Notes under the pieces: generated by a model
Seen by the model: only the letters and a program-made list of their open reading frames with translations
Database searches by the model: none
Told to the model about the DNA's origin: nothing
Assembly (NCBI RefSeq): GCF_002849695.1
Contig: NZ_CP018937.1
Span: forward strand, 5,132,112-5,196,111
Direction of reading: 5' to 3'
DNA length: 64,000 bases
From: Bacteroides fragilis
Lineage (GTDB): Bacteria; Bacteroidota; Bacteroidia; Bacteroidales; Bacteroidaceae
Part shown: one piece after another, positions 1 to 7,508 of the stretch
Layout of the letters: each line of letters starts with the position of its first letter
Numbering within the stretch: position 1 is the stretch's first letter
Program-made: the position numbers and the translations under genes

Positions 1-1202
1 AATATCGGATTACCTACTGTAGTCAATATGGGTTCTTTAGACACCTCACCTGTCTGTATGTCCAGAGAGTAGATACCTTTCGCTTTAGTCGAAGAGTTAC
101 CTATCAGCACAGTTCCTTTGTAGAGGGCAAGCATGACTCCGAAACCATTGGAAAGGTCGAGTCCCTTGATCTTTTTCATGGACCGGTCGTATAGGTTTAT
201 TTCTACAGCGAGATCGGCGATGGCGGTATGTCCTTGTTCTCCGGGCTTGTAGTAACCGGGCATATTGATATAAGCATATGCTTTTCCATTGTTTACATAC
301 CGGATGGCAGAGATAAATCCCGCAGTTTTTTCTTCTCCGCTGATGTCAGCTCCCGTAATGGTCCAGCGATACGTTGGGTCGAACTCAGTCTCTCCTGCCT
401 TGATACGCAATATGCCGGCATTATGACCTTTGACCATGCCAAAGGCACCGACACACGAAATATAGATATCCTTTTTTTCATCCATGAAGATTGAATAGCG
501 GTCAATCGGACGGGTAGGCATGGAGATACCACTGGTTTTGTCTGTAATCATTTTCAGTAGTTTATCAGTTTGAGTGTCTATAATGGCAATGTCGCTGTAT
601 GGACGGTCCTGTGGGGGAACCCATCCGCCCACCATCTGGCTGAGGCCTACGTATAAAAGTCCGTCGCGCAACAACATGGCAGAGGGGTCCGGATTATTGT
701 CGGACACTCCGAGAGAAGACAGATCGATCTCTCCCTTCTGGACCATGGTGATAGGATTAAAAATAGCGATCCTGCCCAGTCCCGCCATAGATAGGTAGGC
801 TTTTTCAGCAGAGGCGAAAACAATATTGGTGCCCGAAGAGTTGGGAGGCAATTTCATTGTTCCTGTCTTTGATAATCGGCCGTTGACTCTTGTGTATTTC
901 ACCAGTTCGTTTTTACTGTCACCCATGTATCCCGGGAATACAAAGATGTCGTTTCCTTCAATAATCGGATATGCTCCTCCGTAGGGAATGGGAATTCCGT
1001 TGTTATTGTTGGTGTTTTGCGGAAATTCATCACGGATCAGCTGCAGGTAAGCGGCTCCCGTCATACCATCGGGGTTGGGCAGAATAGTTGCCAGGGCGAT
1101 GTTAGCATTGTCGGCCGGGACTTTAGGGTCAGGATCCTTTTCGCATGCCGAAAATACAAGTGCAGTACCGGCAAGTGCCAGTGTCAGATTTCTAATCTTC
1201 AT
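1..1202 (-). CDS. DUF4374 family surface lipoprotein, 3' end cut by window edge
   Basis: The reading frame is open from the ATG at 1200-1202 to the window edge, about 400 residues, so the C-terminus is missing. The N-terminus is a lipoprotein signal ending in a lipobox (VFSAC, Cys near residue 20) followed by acidic and proline residues. The rest matches DUF4374, a beta-propeller-like family encoded beside TonB-dependent receptors. From memory, the closest characterised relative is the surface lipoprotein of the xenosiderophore-use system (XusABC) of B. thetaiotaomicron; I could not check that. It lies 33 bp after the receptor gene in the same orientation, so it is probably co-transcribed and captures iron complexes at the cell surface. 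A PepSY inner-membrane protein would be the expected next gene beyond the window. Family is fairly sure, ligand is inference. Confidence 0.8.
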   Translation of the reverse strand, partial: MKIRNLTLALAGTALVFSACEKDPDPKVPADNANIALATILPNPDGMTGAAYLQLIRDEFPQNTNNNNGIPIPYGGAYPIIEGNDIFVFPGYMGDSKNELVKYTRVNGRLSKTGTMKLPPNSSGTNIVFASAEKAYLSMAGLGRIAIFNPITMVQKGEIDLSSLGVSDNNPDPSAMLLRDGLLYVGLSQMVGGWVPPQDRPYSDIAIIDTQTDKLLKMITDKTSGISMPTRPIDRYSIFMDEKKDIYISCVGAFGMVKGHNAGILRIKAGETEFDPTYRWTITGADISGEEKTAGFISAIRYVNNGKAYAYINMPGYYKPGEQGHTAIADLAVEINLYDRSMKKIKGLDLSNGFGVMLALYKGTVLIGNSSTKAKGIYSLDIQTGEVSKEPILTTVGNPI

Positions 1203-1235
1203 AGTTCTCTTGGTTTTTAAATAAATAATCTTGTT

Positions 1236-3575
1236 TCATTTCAATACATATCTCAGCCTTACTCCCCAATTGCGTCCGGGTAGAGGACGGTTGAATTCGG
1301 ACATCATCCGGGCATTAGTCAGATTGTTTATCCGTGCTGTGATGATGAACCGTCCGTTCATGAAGCTATGCTCTATTCCGACGTTGGCAGAGAAGGTGCG
1401 TGGTATTCTTCGCTCTTGGAACCGGCTTTGTTCAAAGTCGTAGAAATACTCTTCAACGAAAGAACCGTCCGTAAAGATGCGGGTATTCTGCATTTTGCCT
1501 CCGAATAGATTTTCTTTATGAAATTCCAGTCCGGCGTTTGCCAGAAGATAGGGGATGTTAGGCATCCGGCTACCTTTGGTCGGGTTGGGGACATGAGTGT
1601 TCGGTTCGAACTTTCGTACATCCCGCAAATCCTGGTAGGTCATGTTGCAGTAGCCGTAAAGCCAGTGGGTAAGGTCCGCTTTCACCTCTACTTCTGCTCC
1701 CAAAGTGCGCATTTTCCCGAAATTCTGGTATTGCGATTGCAGATAACCTTCGGTAAACCGTATCATATTCTCGAGATACCCATAAAAAGTGTTCAACTCC
1801 AGTTGAAGATTACTGGCAGACTTTCCGGTACGGTCGAACAGGAACCCCAGATTGATGCTTGTGTTCCGTTCCGGGAGCAGATTTCCGGAAGGAGCGACTG
1901 CATATCCATCGCCCAAAAGTTCACTTTCGGCAGGCAGGCGTACGTCATATCCAACCGAAAACTTACCCATGAAGTCCGGAGTGAATCTGTAACGGAGGGC
2001 ATTGCTGATACCGAAATCCCGTTTCAGCATGTCTACTTTTTCTGCTTCCGATGACATAATGCTGCTCATGTGAGTATTCATGCCGTATGTATAATACTTC
2101 ACGTTAAGTGAGTTCAGGAAAATATCATTGTTCGTGCGGAAATCGTATCCTATTCCGGCAATCCAACTCATCATCGTACTTTTGAAGTTGGTTTTATAAC
2201 CGACAACTTTGTCCTTCAGGTCATCCTTAGGATGTCCGGATGCATAACTGAACAGTGAGTTGAAGTTAACAGAATGGTTGTTGTTGATAACGTAGTTCAG
2301 GTGTAACTTGTGGGTGATTGTATGTTTCTCGTTTCTGGCGTTTGAAGCCCATTTGCCTATTTCCCCTCCATATTCGGATACGGCGGGGTAAGTGGTACCG
2401 TCCCAATTGTACCGATATGCGGCGGTATCCACCATATGAAATACCGTATAAGCATAGGCCAGATTCGATTCCATATCGAGCCCCTCGACAAGAAAGTTTT
2501 CTTTCTCCAACTTGTTGGCAAAGAGGAAAGCGTCAGAGTAAGTGTGGGCTTTTTCAATATTATATTCGATTCCTTGGATTTCTTTGAAAGTGTGCATAAA
2601 GACAGGTTCAAACTCAATCAGGTCGAACCACCATTTACGTGCTTTCAGACTACCTGCAACAGCTAACTTTTTAAATTTATCGTGGTTGCGTTTAATGACA
2701 AGCCCCTCTTCGAAGGGAGATTCCATCTTATAGTTGTTGTCAGAATAGGTATAGAATCCCCCGCCTCCGAATTCCAGTCCTTTAGAAGCGATATTCCGTT
2801 TGGTTACCAGTGAAAGCTTGTGGGTATTGAAACTTTCGATGCTGTAGCTGGCATCGAGGTACTTGGGCGGATACTCCCTGATGACAATGTTTACAGCTCC
2901 GCCTACGGACGATCCGCCAAACCTTGCGGGTACCACTCCTTTGTAGATTTCAATTCGGTCGATCATCTCCACGGGTATGTCATTAATGTCGATGAAGTCC
3001 GAATTATCATTCATCGGGCTTCCGTCAATGAAGAAACCGATTCGTTTCCCCTCCAGACCGCGTACCGATACCCGGGACGCACTGCCTACACCTCCTGTGT
3101 TACGGATGGTTACACCTACGGTTTTCGACAAGACATCTTGCACATTACTGACCGTCCCCTGTAGTTGCTGCATGCTGATTACTGACATAGGCATGGCCTG
3201 CTCGCGCAGTTGGCGGGCTTCACTTTTGGCTGTGATGACAACTTCACCCAGTGACTGAGTTTCCGGTTCCAGACGGATAACCAGCTTTTTACCTTTGGTA
3301 TTCGGAATCGTTATTTCCTCTTTCCGGGTGTGATATCCCATAAACGAAAAAGTGACCGAATAACGTCCCGCAGGAGCTTCGATGAGGAACTCCCCGTTTT
3401 TATCCGCCGAGACGCCTTTCTTCAGTGCTTCTATGTATATGTTGGCACCCGGGAGTATTTCCTCGTCATTGGTGTCGATGATGACTCCGCTCAGTTTGCC
3501 CGGTTGTGTTTGGGCCGGGAGGCCGCTGCACAGTGAGAGCAGAGTGATGATGAAAACACAGATTTTATTTCTCAT
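1236..3575 (-). CDS. TonB-dependent outer-membrane receptor
   Basis: This 779-residue protein has a signal peptide (first about 21 residues), a carboxypeptidase-like regulatory beta-sandwich (about 25-110), a plug domain and a 22-strand-type barrel ending in a short strand with terminal RYVLK. The plug begins after GEVVITAKSE and contains the typical VSVRGLEGKR and GGSVGGAVNI segments. At 779 residues it is a siderophore/metal-type receptor, much shorter than the roughly 1000-residue SusC glycan receptors elsewhere in the window. It lies 12 bp after the methyltransferase gene and 33 bp before the DUF4374 lipoprotein gene, so the three form one operon. The PchR-like AraC gene on the other side supports an iron-siderophore ligand, but the ligand cannot be read from sequence. 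Confidence 0.88.
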   Translation of the reverse strand: MRNKICVFIITLLSLCSGLPAQTQPGKLSGVIIDTNDEEILPGANIYIEALKKGVSADKNGEFLIEAPAGRYSVTFSFMGYHTRKEEITIPNTKGKKLVIRLEPETQSLGEVVITAKSEARQLREQAMPMSVISMQQLQGTVSNVQDVLSKTVGVTIRNTGGVGSASRVSVRGLEGKRIGFFIDGSPMNDNSDFIDINDIPVEMIDRIEIYKGVVPARFGGSSVGGAVNIVIREYPPKYLDASYSIESFNTHKLSLVTKRNIASKGLEFGGGGFYTYSDNNYKMESPFEEGLVIKRNHDKFKKLAVAGSLKARKWWFDLIEFEPVFMHTFKEIQGIEYNIEKAHTYSDAFLFANKLEKENFLVEGLDMESNLAYAYTVFHMVDTAAYRYNWDGTTYPAVSEYGGEIGKWASNARNEKHTITHKLHLNYVINNNHSVNFNSLFSYASGHPKDDLKDKVVGYKTNFKSTMMSWIAGIGYDFRTNNDIFLNSLNVKYYTYGMNTHMSSIMSSEAEKVDMLKRDFGISNALRYRFTPDFMGKFSVGYDVRLPAESELLGDGYAVAPSGNLLPERNTSINLGFLFDRTGKSASNLQLELNTFYGYLENMIRFTEGYLQSQYQNFGKMRTLGAEVEVKADLTHWLYGYCNMTYQDLRDVRKFEPNTHVPNPTKGSRMPNIPYLLANAGLEFHKENLFGGKMQNTRIFTDGSFVEEYFYDFEQSRFQERRIPRTFSANVGIEHSFMNGRFIITARINNLTNARMMSEFNRPLPGRNWGVRLRYVLK

Positions 3576-3587
3576 ATCCTGTTCTCC

Positions 3588-4403
3588 TTATTTAGATGAT
3601 TGTTGTTGGAACTTCATGTGTACTATCCGGGACGATTTCCGTAAAGATGGGAATAGTGGGAGCATCACTTTGAAGAACAGAGGCCATCGTTTTTTTAAGC
3701 GGTCCATATACAGGTATTCCTTAATCACGTGTAGTCCCGGATACCAGTCTTCCATCTCATATACGTTGTCTGTTCCCCATCGGAATGGTGCGTTATACTT
3801 CTTTACGTCCGGATGCCATTTGTAGTTACGGGCTGTCCATGTATTAATTACGTCGAATGCCATTTCCGCATGGGGGAAGCGTTGCCTGATTCGGTACATT
3901 AACTCTCTGATATCTTCTTCTTTGAAGTACATCATCACTCCTTCCGATATGATCAGCAGGGGAAGACCTCTGGGAACAGAGTTCATCCATGAATCATCGA
4001 ACATCGACCGGGCGATCATTTTATAATTATCCGTTTCCTTGAAGAAAAGTTTTCGTAACCCGATGGATTCTTCTACGTCAATGTCTAACCAAAGGCAATT
4101 GTGCAATGGAAGTCTTTTGCAGCGTGCATCCAGTCCGCATCCCAGATTTACGACGGTAGCTCCCTTAGGGTGTTTCGACAGGAAGTCGAGGATGATTTCG
4201 TCCAAAACGAGGGTACGGGCAATTGTGCCCACCTGCGAACCTTCCGAAACTTTGTCTTTCGAAGAACTTGCCAGTTCGATTCGGTGGAGTATATCTATGG
4301 CATAAGGGTCTTTGATAGCACCGTTGGGCTTTACTGTTTCTATAGCCCTTATCCGCAAGGTTATAAACAGAGTTTCGGGAACTCCTGATAAATTTACTTT
4401 CAT
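3588..4403 (-). CDS. Class I SAM methyltransferase, LCM/PPM (leucine carboxyl methyltransferase-like) family
   Basis: The 271-residue protein has the family's SAM-binding loop (VVNLGCGLDARCKRL), an acidic residue after the next strand (LWLDIDVEE) and a later ISEGVMMYF segment, all typical of the leucine carboxyl methyltransferase/polyketide O-methyltransferase family. It is the first gene of the leftward operon with the TonB receptor and DUF4374 lipoprotein. In such uptake operons these enzymes may modify the incoming ligand, but substrate is unknown. It is transcribed divergently from the AraC regulator, with 188 bp between the two start codons. Family assignment is good; role in iron uptake is inferred only from neighbours. 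Confidence 0.8.
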   Translation of the reverse strand: MKVNLSGVPETLFITLRIRAIETVKPNGAIKDPYAIDILHRIELASSSKDKVSEGSQVGTIARTLVLDEIILDFLSKHPKGATVVNLGCGLDARCKRLPLHNCLWLDIDVEESIGLRKLFFKETDNYKMIARSMFDDSWMNSVPRGLPLLIISEGVMMYFKEEDIRELMYRIRQRFPHAEMAFDVINTWTARNYKWHPDVKKYNAPFRWGTDNVYEMEDWYPGLHVIKEYLYMDRLKKRWPLFFKVMLPLFPSLRKSSRIVHMKFQQQSSK

Positions 4404-4471
4404 GTTTAGTTTCTGCTTTTATATTTCCGGTTGTTGTTTATTATTCGTGGAGAATTACCTATTAATGGGGA

Positions 4472-4502
4472 TTGTGCCGATAGGTGGCTTATTGTAATTT
4501 TG
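4472..4502 (+). promoter_or_regulatory. Bacteroidales-type promoter of the AraC gene
   Basis: TAATTTTG (4495-4502) matches the Bacteroides -7 element TAnnTTTG. A TTG at 4472-4474 lies 20 nt upstream, at the place of the -33 element. Transcription would start near 4510, about 80 nt before the AraC start codon. Confidence 0.5.
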
Positions 4503-4509
4503 TATCTAC

Positions 4510-4523
4510 TCTCCAATTGGAGA
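4510..4523. promoter_or_regulatory. Perfect 14-bp palindrome, possible operator
   Basis: TCTCCAATTGGAGA is a perfect palindrome at the predicted transcription start of the AraC gene, in the divergent region shared with the methyltransferase-receptor operon. It could be an operator for the AraC protein or for an iron regulator; nothing in the sequence tells which. Confidence 0.35.
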
Positions 4524-4591
4524 CAAAAGTAGAGCCTTACCGGCTTTTACTGCTTACGCGAAAAGGAACTTGACTTTAACTTAAAGGAATA

Positions 4592-5599
4592 ATGATGGCA
4601 ACTCGGTTAATGAAACATGATTTGCATGAAATGATGCTGGAATGGCCCGTACAGAATCTGGCGGGAGAGAGCCGGACAGAAAGAAATAGTTATCGGATTG
4701 ACAATGGGTATCTGAAGGCGACATTCGAAGAAATATGTACTCCGTTTTTTTCGATTATGGAACATCATATATCATGTGAGGAGTCCATTGAGATGTATGC
4801 ACAGGCCGATGAATACCATGCTGTTTGGTTTTGTGCCGCTTTAGCCGGGCACGTCACTTGCTTTTACGACCCTATTACCCGGAGTGAGGAGTGGAACAAA
4901 GGAGATGCCAATCTCCTGCAATGTGACGGGATAGACTCATGCGCCTGTTTCCCTAAGCATACGCCGTTTCACATGATGGAGATTATGCTTTCCAACGATT
5001 ATATCCGTGAACTTGCCGGACAATATCCCGACCTGTTTGGTAATGAAGATATCGAAACCATTTTTTGTGATAGACTCTACAGGGCATATCGGACAAATCG
5101 CCCTTTTTGTACCGGTATTTATAAAGCGTTGAGTGATATCAAGCTTTCACAGCTGAATGGGAATATGGCACTTATGTATGTGGATGCTAAGATTAGGGAA
5201 ATTCTTTCGCTTTTTCTCGCACGGCGGGGAGGAGAGGAGTGTCTTCATTGTTCGTGTTCTGTCGGGATAGAGTGTGATAAGATCCATTATGCCAAGGCCA
5301 TTATTGAGCAGGAGTATCTCAATCCCCCTTCTCTTCATCAGTTGGCATTGCGGGTAGGTACCAACGAATGTACTTTAAAACGAGGTTTCAAAACGGTATT
5401 TGGTACCACCGTGTTCGGCCATATATTTGATTATCGTATGGAGATAGCCTGTCGTTATCTGCTGGATAGCAGTAAGACGATACAAGAGATCGGGGCATGT
5501 GTCGGTTATGAATATCATGCCCATTTCTCTACGGCCTTCAAACGGAAGTTCGGACTGACCCCTCTGGAATACAGGTGCAGCCGTTTGGGCGCCTCCTGA
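4592..5599 (+). CDS. AraC family transcriptional regulator, PchR/YbtA-like
   Basis: A 335-residue protein with an N-terminal ligand-sensing half (about 1-220) and a C-terminal pair of helix-turn-helix motifs (about 230-330): LHQLALRVGTNECTLKRGFK and then IQEIGACVGYEYHAHFSTAF followed by FKRKFGLTPLEYR. The layout and the second motif resemble PchR/YbtA-type activators, which sense siderophores and turn on their uptake genes. A good ribosome binding site (AAAGGA) precedes the ATG at 4592; a second ATG follows directly. It is divergent from the methyltransferase-TonB receptor operon, so that operon is its likely target. Ligand is inferred. Confidence 0.85.
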   Translation: MMATRLMKHDLHEMMLEWPVQNLAGESRTERNSYRIDNGYLKATFEEICTPFFSIMEHHISCEESIEMYAQADEYHAVWFCAALAGHVTCFYDPITRSEEWNKGDANLLQCDGIDSCACFPKHTPFHMMEIMLSNDYIRELAGQYPDLFGNEDIETIFCDRLYRAYRTNRPFCTGIYKALSDIKLSQLNGNMALMYVDAKIREILSLFLARRGGEECLHCSCSVGIECDKIHYAKAIIEQEYLNPPSLHQLALRVGTNECTLKRGFKTVFGTTVFGHIFDYRMEIACRYLLDSSKTIQEIGACVGYEYHAHFSTAFKRKFGLTPLEYRCSRLGAS

Positions 5600-5755
5600 G
5601 GTGACGACGGGATTGCCGTCCGACGGAATAAATGGCAAAAGCGTTTGAGAAAAACTTCCTTTATCAGCAGATTTACACGATAATATCATTGGGATAAATC
5701 CGTATATGAAGTCTGGTCTGTGAAAGTTTGCGCGGGTTTTGCTCCCTTTGCTTGT

Positions 5756-6490
5756 TCAGACTTTGACGGCAGAAACAGCCAGCATCATAGGCCGTCTCAA
5801 TTCCTCTTCCATATCCTTGATCTTTTGCAGCATCTCTTTAGTAGGTTGAGGCTCTATCACATTGGTTATGGTAAATCCGGCCTGCAATAGTCCCTGCAAT
5901 ATGGAAGTTAAAGTATGATGGAATTTCACTACCGTTTCTCCCAAGAAAGAGGTTTCCCGGTATCCTTCAGTGAAATAATGATCTACCGGCCAGTGCTGTG
6001 CGGTTCCTGCTGTGTTGTAAAACCAATCTTCGGTTCCATGTGCCGTAAATATCGGATGTTCCATTGTAAACACGAATGTTCCTCCTTGGGCTAATGTACG
6101 GTACACCTTTCGGAATATCTCTTCTAAATTTTCAATGTAGTGTAAAGCCAGTGAACTGACAACTACATCAAAGCGATTCGACGGATAATCATAGTCTTCT
6201 ATCCCTATCCGGTGATATTCTATTCTGTCGGACTCCTTCTTTTTTTCAGCCTCTTGTAGCATTTTCTCAGACAAATCGATGCCCACCACATGGCTTGCTC
6301 CTTTAGAAGCTGCATACATGCAGTGCCATCCATAGCCACATCCCAAATCAAGTGTCCGTTTCCCTTCAAAATCAGGTAATATCTTTTCCAGTGTCGGCCA
6401 TTCTCCCGCACCTTTCAATCCTTCTTTTGAGCGTAGCATCTCGCCATATTTCTCAAAGAAGGATTGTTTATCGTAAACATTCTCCTTCAT
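5756..6490 (-). CDS. Class I SAM-dependent methyltransferase
   Basis: The 244-residue protein carries the classical SAM motif I (TLDLGCGYGWHCMYA, about residues 50-64), motif II acidic residue (VVGIDLSEKM) and a motif IV-like segment (FDVVVSSLALHYIENL). It resembles the UbiE/ubiquinone-menaquinone-type methyltransferase domain family of small-molecule enzymes. It faces the AraC gene tail to tail and has its own upstream region. The substrate cannot be told. No oddity in length or motifs. Confidence 0.82.
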   Translation of the reverse strand: MKENVYDKQSFFEKYGEMLRSKEGLKGAGEWPTLEKILPDFEGKRTLDLGCGYGWHCMYAASKGASHVVGIDLSEKMLQEAEKKKESDRIEYHRIGIEDYDYPSNRFDVVVSSLALHYIENLEEIFRKVYRTLAQGGTFVFTMEHPIFTAHGTEDWFYNTAGTAQHWPVDHYFTEGYRETSFLGETVVKFHHTLTSILQGLLQAGFTITNVIEPQPTKEMLQKIKDMEEELRRPMMLAVSAVKV

Positions 6491-7157
6491 AAATTATTAA
6501 TCGTTTCTGTTTATACATCTTGCCCTGCATTTCACCTATGTATTAACCGCTGAAGGGGCAAAAGTACGAAAGATAATCTGCTGATTATCGGAATAGATCG
6601 TATTTTTGTGCCGATATCCACTTTGCTTTTCTTTGATCCTGAGAATTTTCTATAAAGTTATTAACAGGATAAATTGTTGATATATAGGTGGTAATCTCTT
6701 TTTAAATAGGCTTTGTGAACAACTTCATAGAGAGTCGTTGTCTGCTTTGAGACATCTTTTTGGATTCGTTGTTGGTGGAAACTTGTCAATGGCTTTAAAT
6801 ACACTCATAGCGAAGTTAGATACTAAATCCAGAAGCACTTCGACTAAAGTTCTTTTCATCCTTTTGGAAAGTAGCTTTCTTCACCTGACTTTAAGTTACT
6901 TTCTTTCTCTGTTTTTTCATTTAATGCTTTAGCACTTTGGAACAGGTAGTATTTTATTTAAGAACTTGTTTCTTAGTTTCCTTTTCACTGCAGAGTATAC
7001 AGGGAGAATCCCTTTTATCTTTCTTATTCAACAGCTTTTGAACAAAGTTATTAACAAGATAATTCTCTGGTTATCTGTAGCTTGTTTTGTAGTAAGCAGA
7101 TTTTATGAACAGGTGTGAAGAAGGAACTTGTTGATAACTGGAAGAGGGGTATTAATA
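6491..7157. other. AT-rich intergenic region left of the island
   Basis: No convincing gene is seen in this stretch. It contains a 19-bp near-repeat, AAAGTTATTAACAGGATAA at 6654-6672 and AAAGTTATTAACAAGATAA at 7044-7062 (one mismatch), and one weak small reading frame listed separately. Confidence 0.4.
6725..6859 (-). CDS. Possible 44-residue protein
   Basis: An ATG-started frame encodes 44 residues beginning MKRTLVEVLLDLVSNFAMSV, with an amphipathic or membrane-like start and a charged, Pro/Lys-containing end. I do not recognise it, and I see no clear ribosome binding site. It may be spurious or a remnant. Confidence 0.2.
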   Translation of the reverse strand: MKRTLVEVLLDLVSNFAMSVFKAIDKFPPTTNPKRCLKADNDSL

Positions 7158-7189
7158 AAATAACCTCAGAATTGATTCTGAGGTTATTT
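7158..7189 (-). terminator. Hairpin terminator next to the leftmost att copy
   Basis: AAATAACCTCAGAAT (7158-7172) and its exact complement (7175-7189) form a 15-bp stem with a 2-nt loop; on the minus strand it is followed by TTTTATTAAT. It lies immediately beyond the leftmost tRNA-tail copy, on the chromosomal side, and may be the original terminator of the tRNA-Lys gene. Confidence 0.55.
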
Positions 7190-7342
7190 CAGTGATCCGC
7201 CTGGAATTCTCTTTTCAGAGTTACCGTGCTGATATTTAAAACTTTATATTTTTAGATTCAAGCATATCCCATGATTTAACCCACTAATTTTCTACGTGCT
7301 TTTGCCGTCGTTTGCTCATGGAGAATACTGAAAGCAAAGATA
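7188..7342. repeat. Left end of unit 1 with att core (copy 1)
   Basis: The tRNA-Lys tail GTGATCCGCCTGG (7192-7204) begins a stretch of about 150 bp that recurs with roughly 85-90% identity by eye at 12328-12480. The two mark homologous left ends of two elements inserted one after the other in the tRNA-Lys gene. Confidence 0.7.
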
Positions 7343-7423
7343 GCTACTTTTTGTAGTATTACAAAATAATGGTGATGCTAAGTGTTGGCTTAAATAAATA
7401 TGTTTTGAGATATGATGAGATGT

Positions 7424-7453
7424 TTTGAGACTTATAAAAAAAATGTATCTTTG
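7424..7453 (+). promoter_or_regulatory. Promoter of the HerA-NurA-methyltransferase operon
   Basis: TTTG (7424-7427) and TATCTTTG (7446-7453) are separated by 18 nt, a near-consensus Bacteroides -33/-7 pair. It makes the TTG at 7425 impossible as a start codon and favours the ATG at 7509 for the first gene. Confidence 0.65.
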
Positions 7454-7508
7454 CAAAATAGTACTAGGGTACTACCATACAAGTTGTTACAGTATTAAAA
7501 AGTGGCTT

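Noticed and set aside
6738..6932. Plus-strand 64-residue frame rich in Leu, Ser and Phe
   Set aside because: No ribosome binding site, no recognisable family and low-complexity composition.
7425..7508. N-terminal extension of the HerA protein from TTG 7425
   Set aside because: The TTG lies in the -33/-7 promoter; the ATG at 7509 gives a normal HerA start.
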